From Prorocentrum cordatum (Eukaryota; Sar; Dinophyceae; Prorocentrales; Prorocentraceae), in assembly GCA_963575745.1 (NCBI GenBank), contig CAUYUJ010016475.1, positions 150,589 to 214,588 on the forward strand: a stretch of DNA of 64,000 nucleotides. The letters run 5' to 3'. Positions 10,390 through 21,745 of this stretch are shown here, in pieces. The position numbers and the translations under genes were made by a program. Below the pieces are notes generated by a model, which saw nothing but the letters and a program-made list of their open reading frames with translations, was not told the origin of the DNA and did not search any database. Within the stretch, counting starts at the first letter, position 1; the number at the start of each line of letters is the position of its first letter.

Positions 10390-11720
10390 TGGGGGGCGCG
10401 CGTGATCACGCTGCCGTTGGCCCGCTTATTCTTTTCAACACTCAGCGCTGCCATCGCTTCGGTTTTGAGCGAAGTCGCCGCCGATGAATGTCGCGAGGCG
10501 CAGAGGGGGTTCGTCAGGGGGGGGCGATGACCGACGACGTCATCAACGTGGGCGGGATGATCGCGATTTGGGGCTCTGTCTTGATGAAGTCGTAGCGCGG
10601 CTGCGCCTTTTTCGGCCCTAAAAATGCCCTCGCCGGCGTCTTCCTGAGCTGGGTCGCGCGAGTTCTTTTCCCAATGCACCTGCCCCCCCCTTGTGGCCCC
10701 CGCCGCCAGAGAGTTATATGATGGGGCATTCTCGGCCATCGCGGTCGGGGGCCCTGGGAAGCGCGGGCGCGGGGGCGGGGGGGGGTGGCGCGGGGGCGCC
10801 CGCTCAGCGATGTGCCGCCCGCTCTTGTCGCCGACCCTCTCATCCGCTGTCTCGCGCAGATGAAGCCGACGCTGGGGTTCTTTTTGGGGGGTTCTTATTC
10901 TGAGTGTTGCCGACGATTGTGGAACGGATGGAGTCCACCTCTGCCCTCGCTGGGCTCGCGGTCAACCGCGGCAAGCGCGCGAGAGTCATGCTGCGCGTTG
11001 AGGAGACCCAGAAGGCCAGGAAAGTTTCTTTCGGCCCAGGGGCCCGACGCCCCCTCGCATCCAGTCCGTCGCTCGGGGGAGCTCGTTGGGGTCATCGTCG
11101 GGCATGGCGCCTGTTCGAATGCCCGGGCTTCCGCTTTCGCCAAACTCAGGGCGAGGGCCGAGGGCGTTCGGAAACCAGGCCAAGGTTTCATCCAGTCCAT
11201 CCAGGGGTTCAACATGCACGCGTTGCCCGTCGTTTCCCACGTTGCGCAATTTGATCGGCCGACAGCCGCCTTCCTGCGGCGCGAGAGGGGCGCCCATCAA
11301 CTCCTTCGCCGAGCTCCCGGCCATGCGTTCCCCCCCAGAAGCGCGTTCCACCTGATGGCTATGGGGCCCCCGCTCCGATTCAGGCCGGTGGAAATTATGC
11401 GCGGGGCTTCTATGTTGCGCGTGGCTAGTTGGTCGGAGCTGTTTGACATCGTGCAAGCGCGCTTCCAAGGGGCATGCGAGGGCGACGACCGCGCCCCAGG
11501 CCACAGCATGAACGAGTACTTCGATCGCCCCATCTTCAGCCACATGCGCAGGCATTCCATGATTGCTCCTCGACTCCCAAGGCCCCCGTGGACAGCCCCC
11601 CAAAGAGGCTCCAGAGTGCCATCGCCAAGTTCCCCTTGCAAAATCGCATTCACGTTTGCGCCAGTAAACTTGCTCGCGCCCGCGTCAAACATTGGATGCC
11701 TGTGCTACTCGTGCCGATGC
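10390..11720 (+). pseudogene. LINE reverse transcriptase, frameshifted
   Basis: Characteristic pieces appear in order but in different frames: IASVLSEVAADECREAQRGF near 10450-10510; MTDDVINV at 10528-10551; RELYDGAFSAIAVGG near 10711-10755; RPLSDV..LVADPLIRCL at 10794-10854, where the fingers/palm QGCPLS box is expected; DAGVLF near 10870, where the catalytic (A/Y)ADD box is expected; and LAGLAVNRGK near 10948. GVIVGHGAC and FNMHALPVVSHVAQF (about 11211-11255) follow, resembling the post-palm region of dinoflagellate LINEs. A functional enzyme would copy the element's RNA at a nicked site. Changed frames, stops and a broken catalytic box show it is inactive. Confidence 0.65.
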
Positions 11721-12699
11721 TGATCATGTCGTTCTTCGGTTTGACGTCTTGGGCAAGAATTTGCGCATCCATGATTTTGGCCGCGTTCGATGCCTGGCCG
11801 GCGATCCGGAGATTTAGGCCGACCGCAGGCGCGCGCGTCTTCGGCCGCTGTAACCTACGTGCTGACAGCATCCCATTCTTTTTGCTCCTGTCCAACCGCT
11901 GCCCCTGCAAGTCGCTCTCTCATCTCATCATTACCACCCGGATGGGGGTACTGGGTGCCTTTTTGATTTCTGCTTGATATGTGGCCATCTTATCTTCGTT
12001 GTCCTCGCGCTGCTGAATGCACGCGCGCGCCGTCGTTGTCGACGGTTGTTCCTCTTCCTTCAAAAGCTGGCGACGTCAGGGAAGGCAGAGCCGAAACTTT
12101 GCCCGGCAGGCCATCGAGGGGCGCGCGCGGTGTTTAGCGGCTCGACCCATGCAGATTGCCGACCTGTTGCGATACATGGGGGTGGGGAAACAAGCCCCTT
12201 GTCGTCCTGTTCCTCCTCCCCCTCCTCGTCGTCATCATCCTTGCGCAAGGATAATTTCTCACCGCCGCGCCAGCTAAACGCGTCGGTTGGGTGGCTTGGC
12301 GTTTTCCCAAAGTCCCCCTCGACTTGCGCGGCCCTGAAGTCCGACATTTGAAACCGATGGCGGGAGGTTCAGAGATTGGGGCACTCGCCGCCGCGCCGCG
12401 CGCGCCCGTTCTACAAATTTGCAGCGCAGACGAGAACGAAGGGCGAGCGGTCTTCAAACTAGGGCGTTCGCTTTGGCGCCGCGCGCGTTCGTTTTAAAAG
12501 GCTTGCAAAATCTACAGTTTTAGGCGGGGGGTCACGAAGGGGCTTTCGTCTGTGCCGCGCGCATTCGATTTACATTTGCCGCAGTGAAAGGGGTTGACGG
12601 CGGCCCCGTGTCAGCATGTCGCCACGCGCCTTCGGTTGTGTAGTTTGGGGCCGCGGCAGAGACGATTGGCCTTTTTTTTGTGTGGGGAAATCTGTGTAG
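11721..12699. other. possible 3' part of the retrotransposon, undefined
   Basis: No clear domain is visible. Frames on both strands are interrupted. It may include the LINE C-terminal region and 3' end, but I see no terminal tail or target duplication that sets the boundary. Confidence 0.3.
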
Positions 12700-12704
12700 T
12701 ATGT

Positions 12705-12705
12705 A

Positions 12706-12743
<38 letters not shown>

Positions 12744-12757
12744 ACTATCCCTCTCTC

Positions 12758-12834
<77 letters not shown>

Positions 12835-12930
12835 GTATAATATATACATATACATGTATATATATATAGTTTTGTTGTCTCTCTCTCTCTCGATTTCTGG
12901 GTTCTCTCTCTCTCTCTCTGTTTTTTTTTT

Positions 12931-13000
<70 letters not shown>

Positions 13001-13368
13001 ATGTGTATATGTGCTGTTGTTTGTTGTTGTGCCCTCTCTCTCTCTCCGTCTGTGTCCCTCTTCCTCTTTGTTTTGGTGCGTGTTTCTCTTTCTCTGTCTT
13101 TCTCTCGCTGGTTCTCTCCCTGTCTCTATCCGCTTGTTTTGTTTATCTTTCTTTCTCGCGTGTTCTGGCGTTTTCTCTCTCTCTCTCTCTCCCGTTCTCT
13201 CGTTATGTCTCTCTTTCTCGCTGTATCTCTCCTTCGTTATTTAGTTGTTCTCTCGCTTTCTCTCTCTCTCTCTATCCCTCTCTTGCTGTATGTTTCTAGT
13301 TATATGTTTTCTCTCCCTTGTCTCCTTCTTCGTGTATGCAACGCACCATTTTTCTCAAGACTTGCTGG

Positions 13369-13410
<42 letters not shown>

Positions 13411-13735
13411 TCTCTTCCTCTCTCTCAGCTTCTAGTTCGCGTGTCTTCTCTCACTCCCCCTTGCCCCCTCTTTATATCCTTCTCTCTCTCTCTCCTTCTC
13501 TCTCTCTCTCTTTCCCTCTGTCTCTGTCTCTCTCTCTCTCTCTCTCTCTTTCCTTTTCTATATGTATCGCTCTCTCTCTCTCACTCTTTCTCCCCTTTCA
13601 TGCCCTCTTCATATATCACGCTATGTCTTTCTCTCTCTCTCTCTCTTTCCCTCTCTCTCCCGTTATGTATTACTCTCCTCATATTTCTCTCTCTCTCTTG
13701 TTGTTTTGTTTGTCTCTCTCTCTCTCTCGCTCTCC
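12705..13735. repeat. (CT)n microsatellite region over 1 kb
   Basis: TCTCTC tracts are interrupted by short TTTGTT, TATATA (12838-12868) and ACACAC segments. Long frames giving poly-LS products are discounted. The plus strand is pyrimidine-rich nearly throughout, so triplex structures are possible. Confidence 0.95.
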
Positions 13736-15040
13736 CTTCCGCCCATTCCAGGATTGGTTTACCTCGGGCCACACGTCTCGACTTGCGATAAACATAACAG
13801 CGGTACGGATGGAAGACGTTTTCTTTTATTATGTTTTCCCGACGCGAGGCTATGTTCACCATATCTCCAATACGCAGGACCATAAGTGTAAGACTGTTCG
13901 AAATTTCCACTGATTGGATCAAGTTTTTAGCGAGTTGTCGTCGGACACCTCGTTTTGTTGGAAGACCGTTCCTTCCCGCATTTCTGGTGGCGCGCGAGAA
14001 GCATGCGAACCAGTTCCTTATGATAACAGGATAATTGCTTGAAGTGGCGTGCTCATTGGGTGTTGGTCTTCCAAGGGGGCTTGTAGAGACGTGCGAGGAG
14101 GGAGCCAGCGACTAAATGGTGAATTGCATCATCGCTGGTGTTTGTTTGGTTTTCTCCGGCCTACCTCCTCCACACCCCACGTTTGTCCGCCCGCCGCCCG
14201 CCCGCCATGGTTCCCGCCCTCCCCCTTCACTCTGCAGAGGGCGAGGAACGGTATACCAAACGGTATACCAAAAAAATCGGTTCTGCCAGCGGAGCCCCCT
14301 GTCCAGAGGCGGCTGGAAGGTCTGTGCGCCTGCTGTGCCACCTTCGGTGCACAAGCTTTCGAGTCGTCTTGGAACAAGCCCCGATGGTGATCGTTGTCCT
14401 ATTCATTGTTTTGCCGATCGGCGCGGGCCCTCGTACCTCATCCCTCCCCTCCCATGGAGTAGATCTTGGCTGTTTTCGCGCTTGTTTCAAGCAGGTGGAA
14501 TCTCCCCCATAGGACGCACTGTTGCAAACACTCGCATGAAGCATAGGACCGGACCCAAGCATCCCCCCCCCTCCCCCCCCTTTCCGGCCAATGTCGAAAC
14601 GCCGAATGAGCAAACGTTTGCATGGGTGGATGATTTAACGTTGTGCCGTTCTTCGCCCGTTGGTGACTCCATCTCTTCACCGTCCCTCCTCCCTCTTGCC
14701 CACTCCCCAAAGGGGGACAATACTTTCAGCTGCACGCAGGGGGCTGACGCGGTCAGAAACATGTTTTTCAGTCTTGTCCTTTTCCACTTCGGGGGTTCAG
14801 CTGGACGGTGGCGGAAGTGGTTACTCTCAGAGTCTTTGCGCCACCCACCTGCTCAGCCGCAAAATCAACACGCACTCTGCAATGCCCCGCGTCGCATCAA
14901 CAACCTGGCCGCTCCTGTTTCTGCCCGCTCCTGCTCCTGCTCCTCCTGCTTGCTGCTGCTGCTCCGCGCCGCTCGCTGCGCAACCCCAACGCACAACCCT
15001 GTAGCGGCCAAGAGCCAACCTCCTCCAGCTCCTCATCCTC
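13736..15040. other. no supported gene; unresolved frames
   Basis: Around 13750-14050 the base composition is more balanced and frames exist on both strands, but neither is convincing. A GGTATACCAAAC doublet lies near 14250-14270. The long plus-strand frame from 14116 to 15744 changes composition along its length and shows no domain. Confidence 0.35.
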
Positions 15041-15175
15041 CCTCCCCTCGAGGAGCCGAGGGAGCAGGAGGAGGGGGGGTGGTCCTTCCCGCTGCGCGAC
15101 CCCAGAAACACCACCCTACAGCGATCAAGAGGCACCCTCATCCAGCTCCTCATCCTCCCTCCCCTCGTAGCCGAA
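15001..15175 (+). repeat. two-unit tandem repeat with CAGCTCCTCATCCTCC core
   Basis: The segment with CCAGCTCCTCATCCTCCCTC at about 15025 recurs at about 15138, with similar upstream sequence (AGCGGCCAAGAGCC / AGCGATCAAGAGGC). The period is roughly 113 bp. Confidence 0.6.
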
Positions 15176-15546
15176 GGAAAGATAAGGAGATGGGGGGGCC
15201 TCCTCTTCGGGGGTGGGCAACGCACCGATACGTTGTTCCCCAGACCTCTCCCGTGGCGCGTTCTGGCGAGGATTCGCGGCGACACGGGCAGGGTAGCGGT
15301 ATCAGTATAGGTTTCTCCTTCGACCTTTCTCCTCCTGAGCTGTCCGATCCGCACATGCGAGCTGCGTGCTGGCGAGCCCAGTTCGCAAGCCGGCCCGCGA
15401 TCCCCCGGGCCCGAGGACGCGGTGCGGACCGCGGCGGGGAGCTTGCCGGCGGTCCCACGGGGGGCGGGGGGCCCAAGGCCATGGGGGCGGGGGCGCCAGG
15501 TTGCGGAGGGGGGGGGGAGACGTCGGGACGGACGCACGTAAGAGGG

Positions 15547-15704
15547 GTCAGCGCTAATGGGGGTCGGCCAATTCCCTGCGATCTCCTCTGGCCGACCCGC
15601 GCTTGGGGGGGCCGTGCGGAGCCGACGTCCCGTCCCCTCCTTCCGCTGACCCGCGTTTGGGAGCTGCTTCGCGGCCCGCCCTGGCTGGCCTGGGTTAGCG
15701 CTGA
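15547..15704. repeat. nested inverted repeat
   Basis: GTCAGCGCTAA (15547-15557) pairs with TTAGCGCTGA (15695-15704). Inside, GGGTCGGCCA and TGGCCGACCC (about 15561-15598) form a 10-bp stem. The layout resembles the other fold-back elements in this window, but I see no second copy. Confidence 0.5.
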
Positions 15705-15863
15705 TAGCACGTCCTCGAAGAAGGGGGAGAGGGGGCAGAGATAGAGGGAGGGAGGGGAACGGCCTACCAGGAGGAGTTACCTCTGGGGGGAGTCGAGTGG
15801 CTGCTGCTTCACCTCTGCCTCATGCCGCTCCCTTTCGGGGCAGGGGGTCGGTGGAATCGCCGT

Positions 15864-15864
<1 letters not shown>

Positions 15865-15898
<34 letters not shown>

Positions 15899-16012
15899 CA
15901 CCTTTGCATCCTACCGCTCCATGATCCCACCCTCTTGCTGTTCCTCCTCCTCCTCCTCCTCCTCCTCCTCATCCACCTCCTCCCCCTCCTCCTCTTCCTC
16001 CTCCTGTGTTTC
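15865..16012. repeat. CTG and TCC triplet runs
   Basis: A CTG run at 15868-15897 is followed by a TCC run from about 15944. Products are poly-L or poly-S frames. Confidence 0.85.
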
Positions 16013-16239
16013 AGGAGTCCAGATCATCGGGTATGGGTTTAGCTTTCTGTTCAGGGGTCCAGATTATCGGGGATAGTGTTAGTTTTACGTTTCACTCCCA
16101 GGGTTGTGTGTGCCCAGAGGCCGCAGAGCGATAGCGGATGGGCCGGCACGCCCGAAATGTAGCAGCCGCTGTGCATTGAAACCGTTGTGGCCCAAGCGGA
16201 AAACATATGTTCCTTCTCCTGCTGCCACATTTGGTTCCT

Positions 16240-16440
16240 CATGCATGGACCCCGCATGTTGGAGTGTTGACCCCGTTGCCAGCCTGGGCATAGACATGTT
16301 GGGGCTGTGGCCCCTCATGCGTGGCTGGTTTGAGTGTTGACCCCACGTAGGTTGCCATGCACATGTCGGGACCGTGGCCCCTCATGTTTGCCATAGTCCT
16401 GTTGGGGATGTGTCCCCATCATGCATTGCCACACTCAATC
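16240..16440 (+). repeat. diverged tandem repeat with GTGGCCCCTCATG
   Basis: Units of roughly 60-70 bp each carry CATGTTGGGG or CATGTCGGGACC followed by GTGGCCCCTCATG, at about 16300, 16365 and 16410. Homology between units is loose. Confidence 0.5.
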
Positions 16441-16554
16441 TTGGAGGGCACCAAACGACGCGCGCCAGGGCTTGAAGCCCTAATTCTGGTGGCTGCTCCT
16501 CTAATGTCCAGCCACCTGGGGGCTTTCCACCCCGAAGGAAGAGTATCGTCTTGG

Positions 16555-16600
16555 AGTCCTCCTCCTTCTCCTCCTCCTCCTCCTCCTCCTTCCCCCTCGC
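16555..16600. repeat. (TCC)n run
   Basis: Short TCC microsatellite in an otherwise unassigned GC-rich stretch between 16440 and 17160. Confidence 0.8.
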
Positions 16601-17160
16601 CACGCTCAAGGGGGCGGCTGCGGGACCCTGCCACCTTTCAGACATCGACTGGGTCATGTTCGACCACGTTCATGAGGTCACCCACGGCAACCCAGTCTCC
16701 ATGGGCACGGGGACCATCCACAGAGCGGGAGCGCAGCAGACAGGCACCAAGGAGGGCCAGGCAGTTTGAGGCGCCGTCGGCCATGCCAGGCCTCAGGCTA
16801 TGGCTCCAGGACCACGCGGCGCCATACTCGGGCGGAGGCATCCTCAACTGCGAGGCGACCACCATGGCGACGGTCACGGCCAGCTCGACCGCGCGGGCTG
16901 AGCCTGAGCATCTGCCGAGCGACAGCTTGCCCCCACGTCCAGCGGCAGCTGCGCAGGTGCCCCCAGCCCTTTGCGGAGGCAGCGGCACCCGCGCAAGCGC
17001 CGACCAACGCACCCTGCAGGAGAAGGTTCAGTTCCTCCTTCATGCCTCCCGCGGCACAGGCAGCCACCCTCGAGAGTCCCAGAGGAGGAGCCCCAGCGGC
17101 ACGGCGTCTCCCAGCAGACGTCGCGCCGCCCTGCTAGGCCCCGCCCCTGGCCCGAAAGCC

Positions 17161-17750
17161 GTCATATCGGAGCCTCCTGGTGGCAGTCCTTCTGCGCGAG
17201 CGGATGGTTGTCATGATGGCGGGCCCCCGGTGGGGCCTGCGCCACGAGGTGCAGCGGTTGCGACGGCCGCTGCGCGACCAGGCGCAAGCGGGCTGCTGCC
17301 GCCCGCTTCGCCCTGGCCGCTGCCAGCGGGGCGAAGCTCAGGGCCCAGATCCTGGAGGCCGAGGGGGCCAGCCCCCGTCGGCTACGTGCGGGCCCCCCGC
17401 GCCCTGCCCCCCCAGATCGCCGCCATGTCGAGAGAGGCTGCCTGGACATGCGCCGCGACCTTCGCGACTGGGCAGCGCACTGGTTCAATGGCGCAGCACT
17501 TCAGAGCAGCGACCGGCGCGCGCGGCAGGGGCAGTGCTTTGAGCTCCTCAACGCGACGCTGGCCCCGGGAAGTCATCCCCTGCGCGAGAGCCTGAGGCGG
17601 TGGCTCGGCAGGTCCCACTTGGCCCGCAAGTCGGATCATCGGAGCTTCTTGATGGCAGTCCTATTGCGCAAGCGGTTCGTTGTCCTAAGGACGGGCCCCC
17701 GGTGGGACCCGCGCCTCGAGGCGCCGCGGTTGCGACGACCGCTGCGCGGC
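17161..17750 (+). repeat. direct duplication, about 473 bp apart
   Basis: The block 17161-17276 (ATATCGGAGCCTCCTGGTGG to GACGGCCGCTGCGC) is repeated at 17633-17750 with scattered changes. Both copies contain CGGGCCCCCGGTGGG. It is a diverged tandem duplication; the frames through it change between copies, so coding constraint is not evident. Confidence 0.65.
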
Positions 17751-18274
17751 CAGTGCGCCAGGGGCAGACGCCCGCCCAGCGGGGGCACGGACATGTTCGA
17801 CTGGCCCCTGCGGGGCGAGGGGTGGCCCGCCCAGCGGAAGCACGGCGCGCGGCGTAGCGGAGAGTCGCGGGGGCCACCGTCGCAGCGCGCGCGCGCCGTT
17901 GCCCGCGCCGAAGCGGGTCGGCCCCAGCAGCTTCTACGAGCACGGTGTAGTGGAGAGTCTCGGGGACTACCATCGCAGTGCACGTGATCGAGGGCTGCAG
18001 CAGGACCAGCCCCGCGCCATGTTCGAGGGCGGCAGCGGCGGTTGCGTCGGCAGGGCGACCCAAAGTCCCGAGGAAGCCCCCGCGTGAGGGAACACCTCAG
18101 GCACCATGCCGCCACTCCATGCTGGAGGCGTCAGAGCGCAAAGTGATAGGGGGGGGGCCCGCAAAAGGGAGCGTTCCAAGCTCAAAGTCGCCACGTCGTG
18201 CCGGTGCCCCGAAGGGGGCGCGCTGCTCGTGGATGCGTGCCCCGCGAGCCAGCCATCCAGCCGCGGCCACGGAC

Positions 18275-18496
18275 TTCCACGCTCACCAGGCAGAGCAGCG
18301 GCTCAGGCACTTCCTCGACGGGCTGGCCGACCTTGCTGGGCAGTGGATCCCCAACCTGGCCATTGGGCACGCGGGGTGGGTGGCCCACTGCATGGGGGAG
18401 ATGTCCGAATTCCTCGCGACGGAGCCTTTCCACGCCCTCTTCGAGAACATGACGCCTAAAGAAGCCTGGCGCACGAGGGAAAGGATGGCCGAATAA
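18275..18496 (+). pseudogene. coding-like remnant of unknown family
   Basis: In one frame the sequence has protein-like composition (HQAEQRLRHFLDGLADLAGQ, then AIGHAGWVAHCMGEMSEFLA, FHALFENMTPKEAWRTRER), ending at a TAA. After the stop the same frame continues LREEAWLRDRPA, so the stop may be a secondary loss. Sequence upstream of 18275 in this frame is low-complexity. I do not recognise the family; a retroelement leader protein or an exon of a lost gene are both possible. Confidence 0.35.
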
Positions 18497-18954
18497 CTGC
18501 GCGAGGAAGCTTGGCTGCGCGACCGCCCAGCGCGAACGGCGACCGATCAGCAGCCGCCCTGGTTCCCGCCACCCCGTCGATCCAGGTCGAGGGGCCGTTC
18601 GCCGTCCAGAGCTGCCAGCCGCTGGGCGCCACCGTCTCCCGCGCCATCCCCGTCCGCTTGGCTGCAGGATGGGCTGGCGCAGTTCACAATGCGCGGCAAG
18701 ACGGCAGCTGCGGCGGCTGCCCCGTCTGCTGCCCGCGGTCCCTCCGAGCGCCACGGGCCTGCGGCCCTGCCCGTGGGCCGCCGCTGGCGCGAGGGTGGGA
18801 GAGCGCGCCGCCGCTGGCGGGGTCGGCGCGGGCGGGGCCCCGGCAGCAAGCGGGGGCGGCGCGATGGACAGGGCGGGCGGGGCGGGGAGCAGTTCGCTGA
18901 GCAACCTGAGGCCCCGCCCCCGAGCCAGGAGCAACCTCGCGGCCGCCCCGCGAG

Positions 18955-19190
18955 GAGGAGTGGCGCGCTTCCGCAAGTGGGGGAGGGCCGCCAGCGCGGC
19001 GCCCCGCGGGGCCCCTGCCGCGCCTGGGGGACCTCGCGGTCCCCCCCCCCCCCAGGCCGCGCGCAGGGGCGAGTAGTAGCTGACTGCTGCGGCGGCTGGC
19101 GGAGGGCGGGGAAGTGCCGCCAGCGCGGCGCCCCGCTGGGCCACCGCCGCGCCTGGGGGACCTTGCAGCCCCTCCCCAGCGAGGAGCGAG
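18955..19190 (+). repeat. two-unit tandem repeat, about 125 bp
   Basis: GCCGCCAGCGCGGCGCCCC followed by GCCGCGCCTGGGGGACC occurs near 18990 and again near 19117. Frames on both strands across it are G/A/P/R rich. Confidence 0.6.
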
Positions 19191-19334
19191 CGGACGCGCC
19201 TTGGGCGCCGCCGTCGAGTGCGCTACGGCCGCGCGCGGGGAGCGCGGCCGCGTAAATGACTAAAACACATCTCAGGCCCTTACGGTCGTCAGCGTGCTGA
19301 CGGTCGCCAGGGTTTCTTTGATGACGTCCCATCC

Positions 19335-19395
19335 ATCCTCCACCTCCTCCTCCTCCTCCTCCTCCTCTTCCTCCTCCTCCTCCTCCTCCTCCTCG
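19335..19395. repeat. (TCC)n run
   Basis: TCC microsatellite, followed downstream (19460-19560 and 19790-19910) by GGCTCCAGGAGG motifs repeated irregularly. Confidence 0.85.
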
Positions 19396-19919
19396 TCGTC
19401 CTCTCCATCCAGCTCCTTTACCTCGCGGGCCCCTGGCCTCTGGGAACTCGAGCGTTTTGGCTCTCAGGAGGCTCCAGGAGCCACCCGGCGATGCCCCGGG
19501 AGGCTCCAGGAGGCCAACCCGCAAGGGCCCAGGCGGCTCCAGGAGGAGCACCCCCCCCGCAAAGCCCCAAGGGCCCAAGGGGCCGCGAGTTGGAGGCCGC
19601 CGGCCGCGCTGTATATTTCGTCGCGGCGCGGCGGGGAACTTTCCCATGACAAGTGCTACGTTGCGCCGCTTTCGCCGCCCACCTCTGGATGGAAAGGGGT
19701 CGAAGGGGGGGCGCGCTAGGAGGAGGAGGGATGAGGAGGGCGAGGAGGAGAGGAGGACGAGGAGGAGGAGGGATGAGGAGGAGAGAACGCTCCAGGAGGC
19801 TGCAGGAGCCACGAGGCCTCCAGACGATCCAGGGGCTTCAGGAGAACACGCGGCGTAGCAGGATGCTCTCGGAGGCCACCCCGCGAGGGCCCTAGAGGCC
19901 TCAGGGCTCCATGCGGCCC

Positions 19920-21114
19920 AAGGATGGTATCCTCTCCTGGTCGATCCGACGGGAGGGGAAGAGAGGGAGGTAGGGGGGCTGGACAATCTAGGTATCAGTA
20001 ACTGGTACATCATTTCGGCCTCTCGTGAGTACCAGGCCAACGGTTTGAATATTGCTGACTACCCTCGATGCGCATACAGAAGAAGATGGGAACATTGCTC
20101 CCAACACGTGCGCAAGAAGTCATGACGTTATCAATCATGTTTTTGTTCCACGAGAGTTCCCCTCTCCTGCCCCCGTCTTCCCATCTCACCGTGTCCTTCC
20201 CCTCTCTTGCACCTCGCAGTTGTGTTGCGCTTCGTTCGTCCGCGTCGCAGTTGTGATGCGTGCTGCTGTCTGCATCGCAGTCGTGGGGCGCTCCGCGTTC
20301 TCGCTGTCTGTGGTGATTTCCCCAGAGAATTGCCAGTCGTTCGCTCTTCCGCCCACGCGTTCCTTAGATTTTATGGCTCAGCGATCTCTCCATCTGGATT
20401 TTTCCCCATCATGAATGGTTCCCCGCGCGGGTGCCAGGCGCGGAACGTATCCGTGCGACCGCGTATCCGCGGGATTGCTCCCTGTAATCTAGACCGCGAG
20501 AGCGCAGATATGGACACGTTCTCCGCTCGCGACACAATGTTCTCCCCATCTGAGTCGTTATTTGACAGTCCCGCGGCCCCGTGAAGGCCCCCGGAGGCTG
20601 ATAACGACGAAACGCTTCCGCATTGTTTTTGTTCAATACGTTGGAGGCCTGGGCCGTGCCCCCCTCTCCCTGGCGAAGGTCTCCATCACCACCGGCAGCG
20701 GCACGGGGCCCGGCGAGGCCGAGCCCGAGACCGGCGGGTCGACGACCCCGCCGCCGCTGGCCCCCGCGCCAGGGGACAAGGCTTCCACCACCGGGATCGC
20801 CGCGGGGGGGGCCGAGGGAGTAGGCTTATCAGCCGTCCTCCCTTTCCTCCTCGTCCCCCCCCCTCCCCGCCCCCCTCCTCCTCGGCTGACGGAGGAGATG
20901 GCCGGGCGCGGCCTTGACGGGGGCGCGAAGCGTTCCCGGGGGCGGCCTCAACCCAGACATCCGATGTCTTGCTGTTCTTCATGCGGGGTCCCCGGCAGTC
21001 TCGACCCTTGAGCGGAGAGGGTGTGAGCGGATGCCATGGTGGTTACAGTTGGCCCAGACTTGGCTTACCAGCGGGTCACAGATGCCCCAAGCGACTTACG
21101 GTCAGGAACTTTGG
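19920..21114. other. no firmly supported gene
   Basis: A GC-rich frame near 20675-20820 begins after CTGGCGAAG and reads VSITTGSGTGPGEAEPETGG, which could be an exon, but nothing confirms it. AGACATCCGATGTCT at 20954-20968 matches the terminal motif of family D elements. Confidence 0.3.
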
Positions 21115-21303
21115 CTTTGCGTGTCGCTCAGCCAGTTCTGGCCCGCTGCGCTTCGGCGCGACACGCTACCCACGTCGCGGTCCCCAGGCGTCAAAGTCCC
21201 GAGCTTTCCTGGGCCGCTTCCCGCCCCGCGGAACCGAGCGACACTCGATCCGCTTACAGGGCATAACGTGTTTTCGGGGCCGCCGCCTCGACACGCTATG
21301 CAA
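21115..21303 (+). mobile_element. family A element, copy 2
   Basis: Aligns along its whole length with 3980-4164: CAGTTCTGGCCCGCTGCGCT, then GCGACACGCTACCCACGTCG, the CCGCCCCGCGG core, and the end CGACACGCTATGCAAAG. Substitutions are scattered, so the copies are old. Confidence 0.65.
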
Positions 21304-21590
21304 AGTTCATATTTAGCCCAATCCAGCACATAAGCGGGCAACAGGTACCCCAAGTGGGTTAAGCGGGGTCACAATCCAGGCTAAGTGGGCTCCAGCCACT
21401 TAGCGGAGTTGCCTAACTGCTTAGCCATTTTGGGTGTGGCCTACTCGCAAGCCATGCTGATCCAGATGCAAAACACCTCTGCATCTCATGTAACACCTAT
21501 TCTCCCAGCAGGGTGAGGTTGAAGAGGGAGGGAGGGATCGGAGATGGAGGACAGACGTCGAAGAAGAAAAACATTCATAAACATAAATTG

Positions 21591-21745
21591 TCGAAGCTCT
21601 GCGCGAATTGTTTGGATCTGCTCTGGACCCCTCCTGGCGTTCGAAGCGCGCCAGAGGCGGCGCTGGAGGCGCCGCCAGGGGGCCCCAGTGTGGATCCGAG
21701 GACTCCGCTCGGACCTCGGAGTTCTTCTGTTCACGTCATTGTCAG
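21591..21745 (+). mobile_element. family B palindromic element, copy 1 (introner candidate)
   Basis: The left arm TCGAAGCTCTGCGCG...GGATCTGCTCTGGACC and the right arm GGGCCCCAGTGTGGATCC...GGACCTCGGA are diverged inverted copies of each other, as in the other four members. A T-rich tract ending CATTGTCAG (to 21745) follows the right arm, as a 3' splice site would. Confidence 0.55.

Larger units (their letters stand above)
5200..11720 (+). mobile_element. decayed LINE-like retrotransposon, interrupted by satellite DNA
   Basis: From left to right it holds an ORF1-like protein (5304-6390), an apurinic endonuclease-like segment from about 6490, and reverse transcriptase signatures (10390-11720). 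That is the usual order of a non-LTR retrotransposon on one strand. Between 7980 and 10110 the element is replaced by a GATA-rich run, a 152-bp satellite and a gapped GA run. Frameshifts and stops throughout show it is dead. That both halves belong to one insertion is inferred; two separate truncated copies are possible. Confidence 0.6.

Noticed and set aside
9215-10405. 396-codon frame
   Set aside because: It runs through satellite fragments, a GA microsatellite and an N gap.
14116-15744. 542-codon plus-strand frame
   Set aside because: Composition changes along it, it crosses a tandem repeat and an inverted repeat, the opposite strand is also open, and no domain is visible. High GC content alone explains it.
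21408-21432. TTAGCCATTTTGG, similar to the middle of the spliced leader
   Set aside because: Only about 11 consecutive bases match and neither end fits.
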